Origin: Pristionchus mayeri
Taxonomy: Eukaryota; Nematoda; Chromadorea; Rhabditida; Neodiplogasteridae
Assembly (NCBI GenBank): GCA_036245805.1
Contig: BTRK01000006.1
Span: 1,963,613-2,027,612, forward strand
DNA: 64,000 bases
Direction: 5' to 3'
Under the pieces are notes generated by a model that worked only from the letters and a program-made list of their open reading frames with translations, did not search any database and was not told where the DNA came from. The position numbers were made by a program, and so were the translations under genes. Shown piece after piece: positions 1-15,000 of this stretch (its first letter is position 1; each line of letters begins with the position of its first letter).

Positions 1-3000
1 ATAGATAATTAGGCATGGGTCAACTGTTATTCCGTGGGTCAGATTTATGACTTTGACCTTTGATCTTTGAATTACCGTATGCCAATCAATAATTATTATT
101 GGGGGCAACTACCGTATACCAATAGATAATTAGCCATGGGTCAACTGTTATTCCGTGGGTCAGATTTATGACTTTGATCTTTGATCTTTGAATTACCGTA
201 TGCCAATCAATAATTAGCATTGGGTCAACTACCGTATACAAATCGATAATTAACCATGGGTCAACTGTTATTCCGTGGGTCAGATTTATGACTTTGACCT
301 TTGATCTTTGAATTACCGTATGCCAATCAATAATTATTATTGGGGGCAACTACCGTATACCAATAGATAATTAGCCATGGGTCAACTGTTATTCCGTGGG
401 TCAGATTTATGACTTTGACCTTTGATCTTTGAATTACCGTATGCCAATCAATAATTATTATTGGGGGCAACTACCGTACACCAATAGATAATTAGGCATG
501 GGTCAACTGTTATTCCGTGGGTCAGATTTATGACTTTGACCTTTGATCTTTGAATTACCGTATGCCAATCAATAATTATTATTGGGGGCAACTACCGTAT
601 ACCAATAGATAATTAGCCATGGGTCAACTGTTATTCCGTGGGTCAGATTTATGACTTTGACCTTTGATCTTTGAATTACCGTATGCCAATCAATAATTAT
701 TATTGGGGGCAACTACCGTATACCAATAGATAATTAGGCATGGGTCAACTGTTATTCCGTGGGTCAGATTTATGACTTTGACCTTTGATCTTTGAATTAC
801 CGTATGCCAATCAATAATTATTATTGGGGGCAACTACCGTATACCAATAGATAATTAGCCATGGGTCAACTGTTATTCCGTGGGTCAGATTTATGACTTT
901 GACCTTTGATCTTTGAATTACCGTATGCCAATCAATAATTATTATTGGGGGCAACTACCATATACCAATAGATAATTAGCCATGGGTCAACTGTTATTCC
1001 GTGGGTCAGATTTATGACTTTGACCTTTGATCTTTGAATTACCGTATGCCAATCAATAATTATTATTGGGGGCAACTACCGTATACCAATAGATAATTAG
1101 CCATGGGTCAACTGTTATTCCGTGGGTCAGATTTATGACTTTGATCTTTGATCTTTGAATTACCGTATGCCAATCAATAATTAGCATTGGGCCAACTACT
1201 GTATACCAATCGATAATTAGCCGTGGGTCACCTCTTATTCCGTGGGTCAGATTTATGATTTTGATCTTTGATCTTTGAATTACCGTATGCCAATCAATAA
1301 TTATTATTGGGGGCAACTACCGTATACCAATAGTTAATTAGCCATGGGTCAACTGTTATTCCGTGGGTCAGATTTATGACTTTGACCTTTGATCTTTGAA
1401 TTACCGTATGCCAATCAATAATTAGCATTGGGTCAACTACCGTATACAAATAGATAATTAGCCATGGGTCAACTGTTATTCCGTGGGTCAGATTTATGAC
1501 TTTGACCTTTGATCTTTGAATTACCGTATGCCAATCAATAATTATTATTGGGGGCAACTACCGTATACCAATAGATAATTAGCCATGGGTCAACTGTTAT
1601 TCCGTGGGTCAGATCTATGACTTTGATCTTTGATCTTTGAATTACCGTATGCCAATCAATAATTAGCATTGGGTCAACTACCGTATACAAATCGATAATT
1701 AGCCATGGGTCAACTGTTATTCCGTGGGTCAGATTTATGACTTTGACCTTTGATCTTTGAATTACCGTATGCCAATCAATAATTATTATTGGGGGCAACT
1801 ACCGTATACCAATAGATAATTAGCCATGGGTCAACTGTTATTCAGTGGGTCAGATTTATGACTTTGACCTTTGATCTTTGAATTACCGTATGCCAATCAA
1901 TAATTATTATTGGGGGCAACTACCGTACACCAATAGATAATTAGGCATGGGTCAACTGTTATTCCGTGGGTCAGATTTATGACTTTGACCTTTGATCTTT
2001 GAATTACCGTATGCCAATCAATAATTATTATTGGGGGCACCTACCGTATACCAATAGATAATTAGCCATGGGTCAACTGTTATTCCGTGGGTCAGATTTA
2101 TGACTTTGATCTTTGATCTTTGAATTACCGTATGCCAATCAATAATTAGCATTGGGTCAACTACCGTATACAAATCGATAATTAGCCATGGGTCAACCGT
2201 TATTCCGTGGGTCAGATTTATGACTTTGACCTTTGATCTTTGAATTACCGTATGCCAATCAAGAATTAGCATTGGGTCAACTACTGTATACCAATCGATA
2301 ATTAGCCGTGGGTCACCTCTTATTCCGTGGGTCAGATTTATGACTTTGACCTTTGATCTTTGAATTACCGTATGCCAATCAATAATTATTATTGGGGGCA
2401 ACTACCGTATATCAATAGTTAATTAGCCATGGGTCAACTGTTATTCCGTGGGTCAGATTTATGACTTTGACCTTTGATCTTTGAATTACCGTATGCCAAT
2501 CTATAATTATTATTGGGGGCAACTACCGTATACCAATAGATAATTAGCCATGGGTCAACTGTTATTCCGTGGGTCAGATTTATGACTTTGATCTTTGATC
2601 TTTGAATTACCGTATGCCAATCAATAATTAGCATTGGGTCAACTAATGTATACCAATCGATAATTAGCCGTGGGTCACCTCTTATTCCGTGGGTCAGATT
2701 TATGATTTTGATCTTTGATCTTTGAATTACCGTATGCCAATCAATAATTGGCATTGGGTCAACTACCGTATACCAATCGATAATTAGCCGTGGGTCACCT
2801 CTTATTCCGTGGGTCAGATTTACGATTTTGATCTTTGATCTTTGAATTACCGTATGCCAATCAATAATTAGCATTGGGTCAACTACTGTATACCAATCGA
2901 TAATTAGCCGTGGGTCACCTCTTATTCCGTGGGTCAGATTTATGATTTTGATCTTTGATCTTTGAATTACCGTATGCCAATCAATAATTAGCATTGGGTC

Positions 3001-6000
3001 AACTACCGTATACCAATCGATAATTAGCCATGGGTCAACTGTTATTCCGTGGGTCAGATTTATGACTTTGACCTTTGATCTTTGAATTACCGTATGCCAA
3101 TCAATAATTATTATTGGGGGCAACTACCGTATACCAATAGATAATTAGCCATGGGTCAACTGTTATTCCGTGGGTCAGATTTATGACTTTGACCTTTGAT
3201 CTTTGAATTACCGTATGCCAATCAATAATTATTATTGGGGGCAACTACCGTATACCAATAAATAATTAGCCATGGGTCAACTGTTATTCCGTGGGTCAGA
3301 TTTATGACTTTGATCTTTGATCTTTGAATTACCGTATGCCAATCAATAATTAGCATTGGGTCAACTACCGTATACAAATCGATAATTAGCCATGGGTCAA
3401 CTGTTATTCCGTGGGTCAGATTTATGACTTTGACCTTTGATCTTTGAATTACCGTATGCCAATCAATAATTATTATTGGGGGGCAACTACCGTATACCAA
3501 TAGATAATTAGGCATGGGTCAACTGTTATTCCGTGGGTCAGATTTATGACTTTGACATTTGATCTTTGAATTACCGTATGCCAATCAATAATTATTATTG
3601 GGGGCACCTACCGTATACCAATAGATAATTAGCCATGGGTCAACTGTTATTCCGTGGGTCAGATTTATGACTTTGACCTTTGATCTTTGAATTACCGTAT
3701 GCCAATCAAGAATTAGCATTGGGTCAACTACTGTATACCAATCGACAATTAGCCGTGGGTCACCTCTTATTCCGTGGGTCAGATTTATGACTTTGACCTT
3801 TGATCTTTGAATTACCGTATGCCAATCAATAATTAGCATTGGGTCAACTACCGTACACAAATCGATAATTAGCCATGGGTCAACTGTTATTCCGTGGGTC
3901 AGATTTATGACTTTGACCTTTGATCTTTGAATTACCGTATGCCAATCAATAATTATTATTGGGGGCAACTACCGTATACCAATAGATAATTAGCCATGGG
4001 TCAACTGTTATTCCGTGGGTCAGATTTATGACTTTGACCTTTGATCTTTGAATTACCGTATGCCAATCAATAATTAGCATTGGGTCAACTACCGTATACA
4101 AATAGATAATTAGCCATGGGTCAACTGTTATTCCGTGGGTCAGATTTATAACTTTGATCTTTGATCTTTGAATTACCGTATGCCAATCAATAATTAGCAT
4201 TGGGTCAACTACCGTATACAAATAGATAATTAGCCATGGGTCAACTGTTATTCCGTGGGTCAGATTTATGACTTTGATCTTTGATCTTTGAATTACCGTA
4301 TGCCAATCAATAATTAGCATTGGGTCAACTACCGTACACAAATCGATAATTAGCCATGGGTCAACTGTTATTCCGTGGGTCAGATTTATGACTTTGACCT
4401 TTGATCTTTGAATTACCGTATGCCAATCAATAATTATTATTGGGGGCAACTACCGTATACCAATAGATAATTAGCCATGGGTCAACTGTTATTCCGTGGG
4501 TCAGATTTATGACTTTGACCTTTGATCTTTGAATTACCGTATGCCAATCAATAATTAGCATTGGGTCAACTACCGTATACAAATAGATAATTAGCCATGG
4601 GTCAACTGTTATTCCGTGGGTCAGATTTATGACTTTGACCTTTGATCTTTGAATTACCGTATGCCAATCAATAATTATTATTGGGGGCAACTACCGTACA
4701 CCAATAGATAATTAGGCATGGGTCAACTGTTATTCCGTGGGTCAGATTTATGACTTTGACCTTTGATCTTTGAATTACCGTATGCCAATCAATAATTATT
4801 ATTGGGGGCACCTACCGTATACCAATAGATAATTAGGCATGGGTCAACTGTTATTCCGTGGGTCAGATTTATGATTTTGATCTTTGATCTTTGAATTACC
4901 GTATGCCAATCAATAATTAGCATTGGGTCAACTACTGTATACCAATAGATAATTAGCCGTGGGTCACCTCTTATTCCGTGGGTCAGATTTATGATTTTGA
5001 TCTTTGATCTTTGAATTACCGTATGCCAATCAATAATTAGCATTGGGTCAACTACCGTATACCAATCGATAATTAGCCATGGGTCAACTGTTATTCCGTG
5101 GGTCAGATTTATGACTTTGATCTTTGATCTTTGAATTACCGTATGCCAATCAATAATTAGCATTGGGTCAACTACCGTATACCAATCGATAATTAGCCAT
5201 GGGTCAACTGTTATTCCGTGGGTCAGATTTATGACTTTGATCTTTGATCTTTGAATTACCGTATGCCAATCAATAATTATTATTGGGGGCAACTACCGTA
5301 TACCAATAGATAATTAGCCATGGGTCAACTGTTATTCCGTGGGTCAGATTTATGACTTTGACCTTTGATCTTTGAATTACCGTATGCCAATCAATAATTA
5401 TTATTGGGGGCAACTACCGTATACCAATAAATAATTAGCCATGGGTCAACTGTTATTCCGTGGGTCAGATTTATGACTTTGATCTTTGATCTTTGAATTA
5501 CCGTATGCCAATCAATAATTAGCATTGGGTCAACTACCGTATACAAATCGATAATTAGCCATGGGTCAACTGTTATTCCGTGGGTCAGATTTATGACTTT
5601 GACCTTTGATCTTTGAATTACCGTATGCCAATCAATAATTATTATTGGGGGGCAACTACCGTATACCAATAGATAATTAGGCATGGGTCAACTGTTATTC
5701 CGTGGGTCAGATTTATGACTTTGACATTTGATCTTTGAATTACCGTATGCCAATCAATAATTATTATTGGGGGCACCTACCGTATACCAATAGATAATTA
5801 GCCATGGGTCAACTGTTATTCCGTGGGTCAGATTTATGACTTTGACCTTTGATCTTTGAATTACCGTATGCCAATCAAGAATTAGCATTGGGTCAACTAC
5901 TGTATACCAATCGACAATTAGCCGTGGGTCACCTCTTATTCCGTGGGTCAGATTTATGACTTTGACCTTTGATCTTTGAATTACCGTATGCCAATCAATA

Positions 6001-9000
6001 ATTAGCATTGGGTCAACTACCGTACACAAATCGATAATTAGCCATGGGTCAACTGTTATTCCGTGGGTCAGATTTATGACTTTGACCTTTGATCTTTGAA
6101 TTACCGTATGCCAATCAATAATTATTATTGGGGGCAACTACCGTATACCAATAGATAATTAGCCATGGGTCAACTGTTATTCCGTGGGTCAGATTTATGA
6201 CTTTGACCTTTGATCTTTGAATTACCGTATGCCAATCAATAATTAGCATTGGGTCAACTACCGTATACAAATAGATAATTAGCCATGGGTCAACTGTTAT
6301 TCCGTGGGTCAGATTTATAACTTTGATCTTTGATCTTTGAATTACCGTATGCCAATCAATAATTAGCATTGGGTCAACTACCGTATACAAATAGATAATT
6401 AGCCATGGGTCAACTGTTATTCCGTGGGTCAGATTTATGACTTTGATCTTTGATCTTTGAATTACCGTATGCCAATCAATAATTAGCATTGGGTCAACTA
6501 CCGTACACAAATCGATAATTAGCCATGGGTCAACTGTTATTCCGTGGGTCAGATTTATGACTTTGACCTTTGATCTTTGAATTACCGTATGCCAATCAAT
6601 AATTATTATTGGGGGCAACTACCGTATACCAATAGATAATTAGCCATGGGTCAACTGTTATTCCGTGGGTCAGATTTATGACTTTGACCTTTGATCTTTG
6701 AATTACCGTATGCCAATCAATAATTAGCATTGGGTCAACTACCGTATACAAATAGATAATTAGCCATGGGTCAACTGTTATTCCGTGGGTCAGATTTATG
6801 ACTTTGATCTTTGATCTTTGAATTACCGTATGCCAATCAATAATTAGCATTGGGTCAACTACCGTATACAAATCGATAATTAGCCATGGGTCAACCGTTA
6901 TTCCGTGGGTCAGATCTATGACTTTGATCTTTGATCTTTGAATTACCGTATGCCAATCAATAATTAGCATTGGGTCAACTACTGTATACCAATCGATAAT
7001 TAGCCGTGGGTCACCTCTTATTCCGTGGGTCAGATTTATGATTTTGATCTTTGATCTTTGAATTACCGTATGCCAATCAATAATTAGCATTGGGTCAACT
7101 ACCGTATACCAATCGATAATTAGCCATGGGTCAACTGTTATTCCGTGGGTCAGATTTATGACTTTGACCTTTGATCTTTGAATTACCGTATGCCAATCAA
7201 TAATTATTATTGGGGGCAACTACCGTATACCAATAAATAATTAGCCATGGGTCAACTGTTATTCCGTGGGTCAGATTTATGACTTTGATCTTTGATCTTT
7301 GAATTACCGTATGCCAATCAATAATTAGCATTGGGTCAACTACCGTATACAAATCGATAATTAGCCATGGGTCAACTGTTATTCCGTGGGTCAGATTTAT
7401 GACTTTGACCTTTGATCTTTGAATTACCGTATGCCAATCAATAATTATTATTGGGGGGCAACTACCGTATACCAATAGATAATTAGGCATGGGTCAACTG
7501 TTATTCCGTGGGTCAGATTTATGACTTTGACATTTGATCTTTGAATTACCGTATGCCAATCAATAATTATTATTGGGGGCACCTACCGTATACCAATAGA
7601 TAATTAGCCATGGGTCAACTGTTATTCCGTGGGTCAGATTTATGACTTTGACCTTTGATCTTTGAATTACCGTATGCCAATCAAGAATTAGCATTGGGTC
7701 AACTACTGTATACCAATCGACAATTAGCCGTGGGTCACCTCTTATTCCGTGGGTCAGATTTATGACTTTGACCTTTGATCTTTGAATTACCGTATGCCAA
7801 TCAATAATTAGCATTGGGTCAACTACCGTACACAAATCGATAATTAGCCATGGGTCAACTGTTATTCCGTGGGTCAGATTTATGACTTTGACCTTTGATC
7901 TTTGAATTACCGTATGCCAATCAATAATTATTATTGGGGGCAACTACCGTATACCAATAGATAATTAGCCATGGGTCAACTGTTATTCCGTGGGTCAGAT
8001 TTATGACTTTGACCTTTGATCTTTGAATTACCGTATGCCAATCAATAATTAGCATTGGGTCAACTACCGTATACAAATAGATAATTAGCCATGGGTCAAC
8101 TGTTATTCCGTGGGTCAGATTTATAACTTTGATCTTTGATCTTTGAATTACCGCATGCCAATCAATAATTAGCATTGGGTCAACTACCGTATACAAATAG
8201 ATAATTAGCCATGGGTCAACTGTTATTCCGTGGGTCAGATTTATGACTTTGACCTTTGATCTTTGAATTACCGTATGCCAATCAAGAATTAGCATTGGGT
8301 CAACTACTGTATACCAATCGACAATTAGCCGTGGGTCACCTCTTATTCCGTGGGTCAGATTTATGACTTTGACCTTTGATCTTTGAATTACCGTATGCCA
8401 ATCAATAATTAGCATTGGGTCAACTACCGTACACAAATCGATAATTAGCCATGGGTCAACTGTTATTCCGTGGGTCAGATTTATGACTTTGACCTTTGAT
8501 CTTTGAATTACCGTATGCCAATCAATAATTATTATTGGGGGCAACTACCGTATACCAATAGATAATTAGCCATGGGTCAACTGTTATTCCGTGGGTCAGA
8601 TTTATGACTTTGACCTTTGATCTTTGAATTACCGTATGCCAATCAATAATTAGCATTGGGTCAACTACCGTATACAAATAGATAATTAGCCATGGGTCAA
8701 CTGTTATTCCGTGGGTCAGATTTATAACTTTGATCTTTGATCTTTGAATTACCGCATGCCAATCAATAATTAGCATTGGGTCAACTACCGTATACAAATA
8801 GATAATTAGCCATGGGTCAACTGTTATTCCGTGGGTCAGATTTATGACTTTGATCTTTGATCTTTGAATTACCGTATGCCAATCAATAATTAGCATTGGG
8901 TCAACTACCGTACACAAATCGATAATTAGCCATGGGTCAACTGTTATTCCGTGGGTCAGATTTATGACTTTGACCTTTGATCTTTGAATTACCGTATGCC

Positions 9001-12000
9001 AATCAATAATTATTATTGGGGGCAACTACCGTATACCAATAGATAATTAGCCATGGGTCAACTGTTATTCCGTGGGTCAGATTTATGACTTTGACCTTTG
9101 ATCTTTGAATTACCGTATGCCAATCAATAATTATTATTGGGGGCAACTACCGTATACCAATAGATAATTAGCCATGGGTCAACTGTTATTCCGTGGGTCA
9201 GATTTATGACTTTGACCTTTGATCTTTGAATTACCGTATGCCAATCAATAATTAGCATTGGGTCAACTACCGTATACAAATAGATAATTAGCCATGGGTC
9301 AACTGTTATTCCGTGGGTCAGATTTATAACTTTGATCTTTGATCTTTGAATTACCGTATGCCAATCAATAATTAGCATTGGGTCAACTACCGTATACAAA
9401 TAGATAATTAGCCATGGGTCAACTGTTATTCCGTGGGTCAGATTTATGACTTTGATCTTTGATCTTTGAATTACCGTATGCCAATCAATAATTAGCATTG
9501 GGTCAACTACCGTACACAAATCGATAATTAGCCATGGGTCAACTGTTATTCCGTGGGTCAGATTTATGACTTTGACCTTTGATCTTTGAATTACCGTATG
9601 CCAATCAATAATTATTATTGGGGGCAACTACCGTATACCAATAGATAATTAGCCATGGGTCAACTGTTATTCCGTGGGTCAGATTTATGACTTTGACCTT
9701 TGATCTTTGAATTACCGTATGCCAATCAATAATTAGCATTGGGTCAACTACCGTATACAAATAGATAATTAGCCATGGGTCAACTGTTATTCCGTGGGTC
9801 AGATTTATGACTTTGACCTTTGATCTTTGAATTACCGTATGCCAATCAATAATTATTATTGGGGGCAACTACCGTATACCAATAGATAATTAGCCATGGG
9901 TCAACTGTTATTCCGTGGGTCAGATTTATGACTTTGACCTTTGATCTTTGAATTACCGTATGCCAATCAATAATTATTATTGGGGGCAACTACCGTACAC
10001 CAATAGATAATTAGGCATGGGTCAACTGTTATTCCGTGGGTCAGATTTATGACTTTGACCTTTGATCTTTGAATTACCGTATGCCAATCAATAATTATTA
10101 TTGGGGGCACCTACCGTATACCAATAGATAATTAGCCATGGGTCAACTGTTATTCCGTGGGTCAGATTTATGACTTTGATCTTTGATCTTTGAATTACCG
10201 TATGCCAATCAATAATTAGCATTGGGTCAACTACCGTATACAAATCGATAATTAGCCATGGGTCAACCGTTATTCCGTGGGTCAGATTTATGACTTTGAC
10301 CTTTGATCTTTGAATTACCGTATGCCAATCAAGAATTAGCATTGGGTCAACTACTGTATACCAATCGATAATTAGCCGTGGGTCACCTCTTATTCCGTGG
10401 GTCAGATTTATGACTTTGACCTTTGATCTTTGAATTACCGTATGCCAATCAATAATTATTATTGGGGGCAACTACCGTATATCAATAGTTAATTAGCCAT
10501 GGGTCAACTGTTATTCCGTGGGTCAGATTTATGACTTTGACCTTTGATCTTTGAATTACCGTATGCCAATCTATAATTATTATTGGGGGCAACTACCGTA
10601 TACCAATAGATAATTAGCCATGGGTCAACTGTTATTCCGTGGGTCAGATTTATGACTTTGATCTTTGATCTTTGAATTACCGTATGCCAATCAATAATTA
10701 GCATTGGGTCAACTAATGTATACCAATCGATAATTAGCCGTGGGTCACCTCTTATTCCGTGGGTCAGATTTATGATTTTGATCTTTGATCTTTGAATTAC
10801 CGTATGCCAATCAATAATTGGCATTGGGTCAACTACCGTATACCAATCGATAATTAGCCGTGGGTCACCTCTTATTCCGTGGGTCAGATTTACGATTTTG
10901 ATCTTTGATCTTTGAATTACCGTATGCCAATCAATAATTAGCATTGGGTCAACTACTGTATACCAATCGATAATTAGCCGTGGGTCACCTCTTATTCCGT
11001 GGGTCAGATTTATGATTTTGATCTTTGATCTTTGAATTACCGTATGCCAATCAATAATTAGCATTGGGTCAACTACCGTATACCAATCGATAATTAGCCA
11101 TGGGTCAACTGTTATTCCGTGGGTCAGATTTATGACTTTGACCTTTGATCTTTGAATTACCGTATGCCAATCAATAATTATTATTGGGGGCAACTACCGT
11201 ATACCAATAGATAATTAGCCATGGGTCAACTGTTATTCCGTGGGTCAGATTTATGACTTTGACCTTTGATCTTTGAATTACCGTATGCCAATCAATAATT
11301 ATTATTGGGGGCAACTACCGTATACCAATAAATAATTAGCCATGGGTCAACTGTTATTCCGTGGGTCAGATTTATGACTTTGATCTTTGATCTTTGAATT
11401 ACCGTATGCCAATCAATAATTAGCATTGGGTCAACTACCGTATACAAATCGATAATTAGCCATGGGTCAACTGTTATTCCGTGGGTCAGATTTATGACTT
11501 TGACCTTTGATCTTTGAATTACCGTATGCCAATCAATAATTATTATTGGGGGGCAACTACCGTATACCAATAGATAATTAGGCATGGGTCAACTGTTATT
11601 CCGTGGGTCAGATTTATGACTTTGACATTTGATCTTTGAATTACCGTATGCCAATCAATAATTATTATTGGGGGCACCTACCGTATACCAATAGATAATT
11701 AGCCATGGGTCAACTGTTATTCCGTGGGTCAGATTTATGACTTTGACCTTTGATCTTTGAATTACCGTATGCCAATCAAGAATTAGCATTGGGTCAACTA
11801 CTGTATACCAATCGACAATTAGCCGTGGGTCACCTCTTATTCCGTGGGTCAGATTTATGACTTTGACCTTTGATCTTTGAATTACCGTATGCCAATCAAT
11901 AATTAGCATTGGGTCAACTACCGTACACAAATCGATAATTAGCCATGGGTCAACTGTTATTCCGTGGGTCAGATTTATGACTTTGACCTTTGATCTTTGA

Positions 12001-15000
12001 ATTACCGTATGCCAATCAATAATTATTATTGGGGGCAACTACCGTATACCAATAGATAATTAGCCATGGGTCAACTGTTATTCCGTGGGTCAGATTTATG
12101 ACTTTGACCTTTGATCTTTGAATTACCGTATGCCAATCAATAATTAGCATTGGGTCAACTACCGTATACAAATAGATAATTAGCCATGGGTCAACTGTTA
12201 TTCCGTGGGTCAGATTTATAACTTTGATCTTTGATCTTTGAATTACCGCATGCCAATCAATAATTAGCATTGGGTCAACTACCGTATACAAATAGATAAT
12301 TAGCCATGGGTCAACTGTTATTCCGTGGGTCAGATTTATGACTTTGATCTTTGATCTTTGAATTACCGTATGCCAATCAATAATTAGCATTGGGTCAACT
12401 ACCGTACACAAATCGATAATTAGCCATGGGTCAACTGTTATTCCGTGGGTCAGATTTATGACTTTGACCTTTGATCTTTGAATTACCGTATGCCAATCAA
12501 TAATTATTATTGGGGGCAACTACCGTATACCAATAGATAATTAGCCATGGGTCAACTGTTATTCCGTGGGTCAGATTTATGACTTTGACCTTTGATCTTT
12601 GAATTACCGTATGCCAATCAATAATTAGCATTGGGTCAACTACCGTATACAAATAGATAATTAGCCATGGGTCAACTGTTATTCCGTGGGTCAGATTTAT
12701 GACTTTGATCTTTGATCTTTGAATTACCGTATGCCAATCAATAATTAGCATTGGGTCAACTACCGTACACAAATCGATAATTAGCCATGGGTCAACTGTT
12801 ATTCCGTGGGTCAGATTTATGACTTTGACCTTTGATCTTTGAATTACCGTATGCCAATCAATAATTATTATTGGGGGCAACTACCGTATACCAATAGATA
12901 ATTAGCCATGGGTCAACTGTTATTCCGTGGGTCAGATTTATGACTTTGACCTTTGATCTTTGAATTACCGTATGCCAATCAATAATTATTATTGGGGGCA
13001 ACTACCGTACACCAATAGATAATTAGGCATGGGTCAACTGTTATTCCGTGGGTCAGATTTATGACTTTGACCTTTGATCTTTGAATTACCGTATGCCAAT
13101 CAATAATTATTATTGGGGGCACCTACCGTATACCAATAGATAATTAGCCATGGGTCAACTGTTATTCCGTGGGTCAGATTTATGACTTTGATCTTTGATC
13201 TTTGAATTACCGTATGCCAATCAATAATTAGCATTGGGTCAACTACCGTATACAAATCGATAATTAGCCATGGGTCAACTGTTATTCCGTGGGTCAGATT
13301 TATGACTTTGACCTTTGATCTTTGAATTACCGTATGCCAATCAAGAATTAGCATTGGGTCAACTACTGTATACCAATCGATAATTAGCCGTGGGTCACCT
13401 CTTATTCCGTGGGTCAGATTTATGACTTTGACCTTTGATCTTTGAATTACCGTATGCCAATCAATAATTATTATTGGGGGCAACTACCGTATACCAATAG
13501 TTAATTAGCCATGGGTCAACTGTTATTCCGTGGGTCAGATTTATGACTTTGACCTTTGATCTTTGAATTACCGTATGCCAATCAATAATTATTATTGGGG
13601 GCAACTACCGTATACCAATAGATAATTAGCCATGGGTCAACTGTTATTCCGTGGGTCAGATTTATGACTTTGATCTTTGATCTTTGAATTACCGTATGCC
13701 AATCAATAATTAGCATTGGGTCAACTAATGTATACCAATCGATAATTAGCCGTGGGTCACCTCTTATTCCGTGGGTCAGATTTATGATTTTGATCTTTGA
13801 TCTTTGAATTACCGTATGCCAATCAATAATTGGCATTGGGTCAACTACCGTATACCAATCGATAATTAGCCGTGGGTCACCTCTTATTCCGTGGGTCAGA
13901 TTTTCGATTTTGATCTTTGATCTTTGAATTACCGTATGCCAATCAATAATTAGCATTGGGTCAACTACTGTATACCAATCGATAATTAGCAGTGGGTCAC
14001 CTCTTATTCCGTGGGCAGATTTATGATTTTGATCTTTGATCTTTGAATTACCGTATGCCAATCAATAATTAGCATTGGGTCAACTACCGTATACCAATCG
14101 ATAATTAGCCATGGGTCAACTGTTATTCCGTGGGTCAGATTTATGACTTTGACCTTTGATCTTTGAATTACCGTATGCCAATCAATAATTATTATTGGGG
14201 GCAACTACCGTATACCAATAGATAATTAGCCATGGGTCAACTGTTATTCCGTGGGTCAGATTTATGACTTTGACCTTTGATCTTTGAATTACCGTATGCC
14301 AATCAATAATTATTATTGGGGGCAACTACCGTATACCAATAAATAATTAGCCATGGGTCAACTGTTATTCCGTGGGTCAGATTTATGACTTTGATCTTTG
14401 ATCTTTGAATTACCGTATGCCAATCAATAATTAGCATTGGGTCAACTACCGTATACAAATCGATAATTAGCCATGGGTCAACTGTTATTCCGTGGGTCAG
14501 ATTTATGACTTTGACCTTTGATCTTTGAATTACCGTATGCCAATCAATAATTATTATTGGGGGCAACTACCGTATACCAATAGATAATTAGGCATGGGTC
14601 AACTGTTATTCCGTGGGTCAGATTTATGACTTTGACCTTTGATCTTTGAATTACCGTATGCCAATCAATAATTATTATTGGGGGCACCTACCGTATACCA
14701 ATAGATAATTAGCCATGGGTCAACTGTTATTCCGTGGGTCAGATTTATGACTTTGATCTTTGATCTTTGAATTACCGTATGCCAATCAATAATTAGCATT
14801 GGGTCAACTACCGTATACAAATCGATAATTAGCCATGGGTCAACTGTTATTCCGTGGGTCAGATTTATGACTTTGACCTTTGATCTTTGAATTACCGTAT
14901 GCCAATCAAGAATTAGCATTGGGTCAACTACTGTATACCAATCGATAATTAGCCGTGGGTCACCTCTTATTCCGTGGGTCAGATTTATGACTTTGACCTT

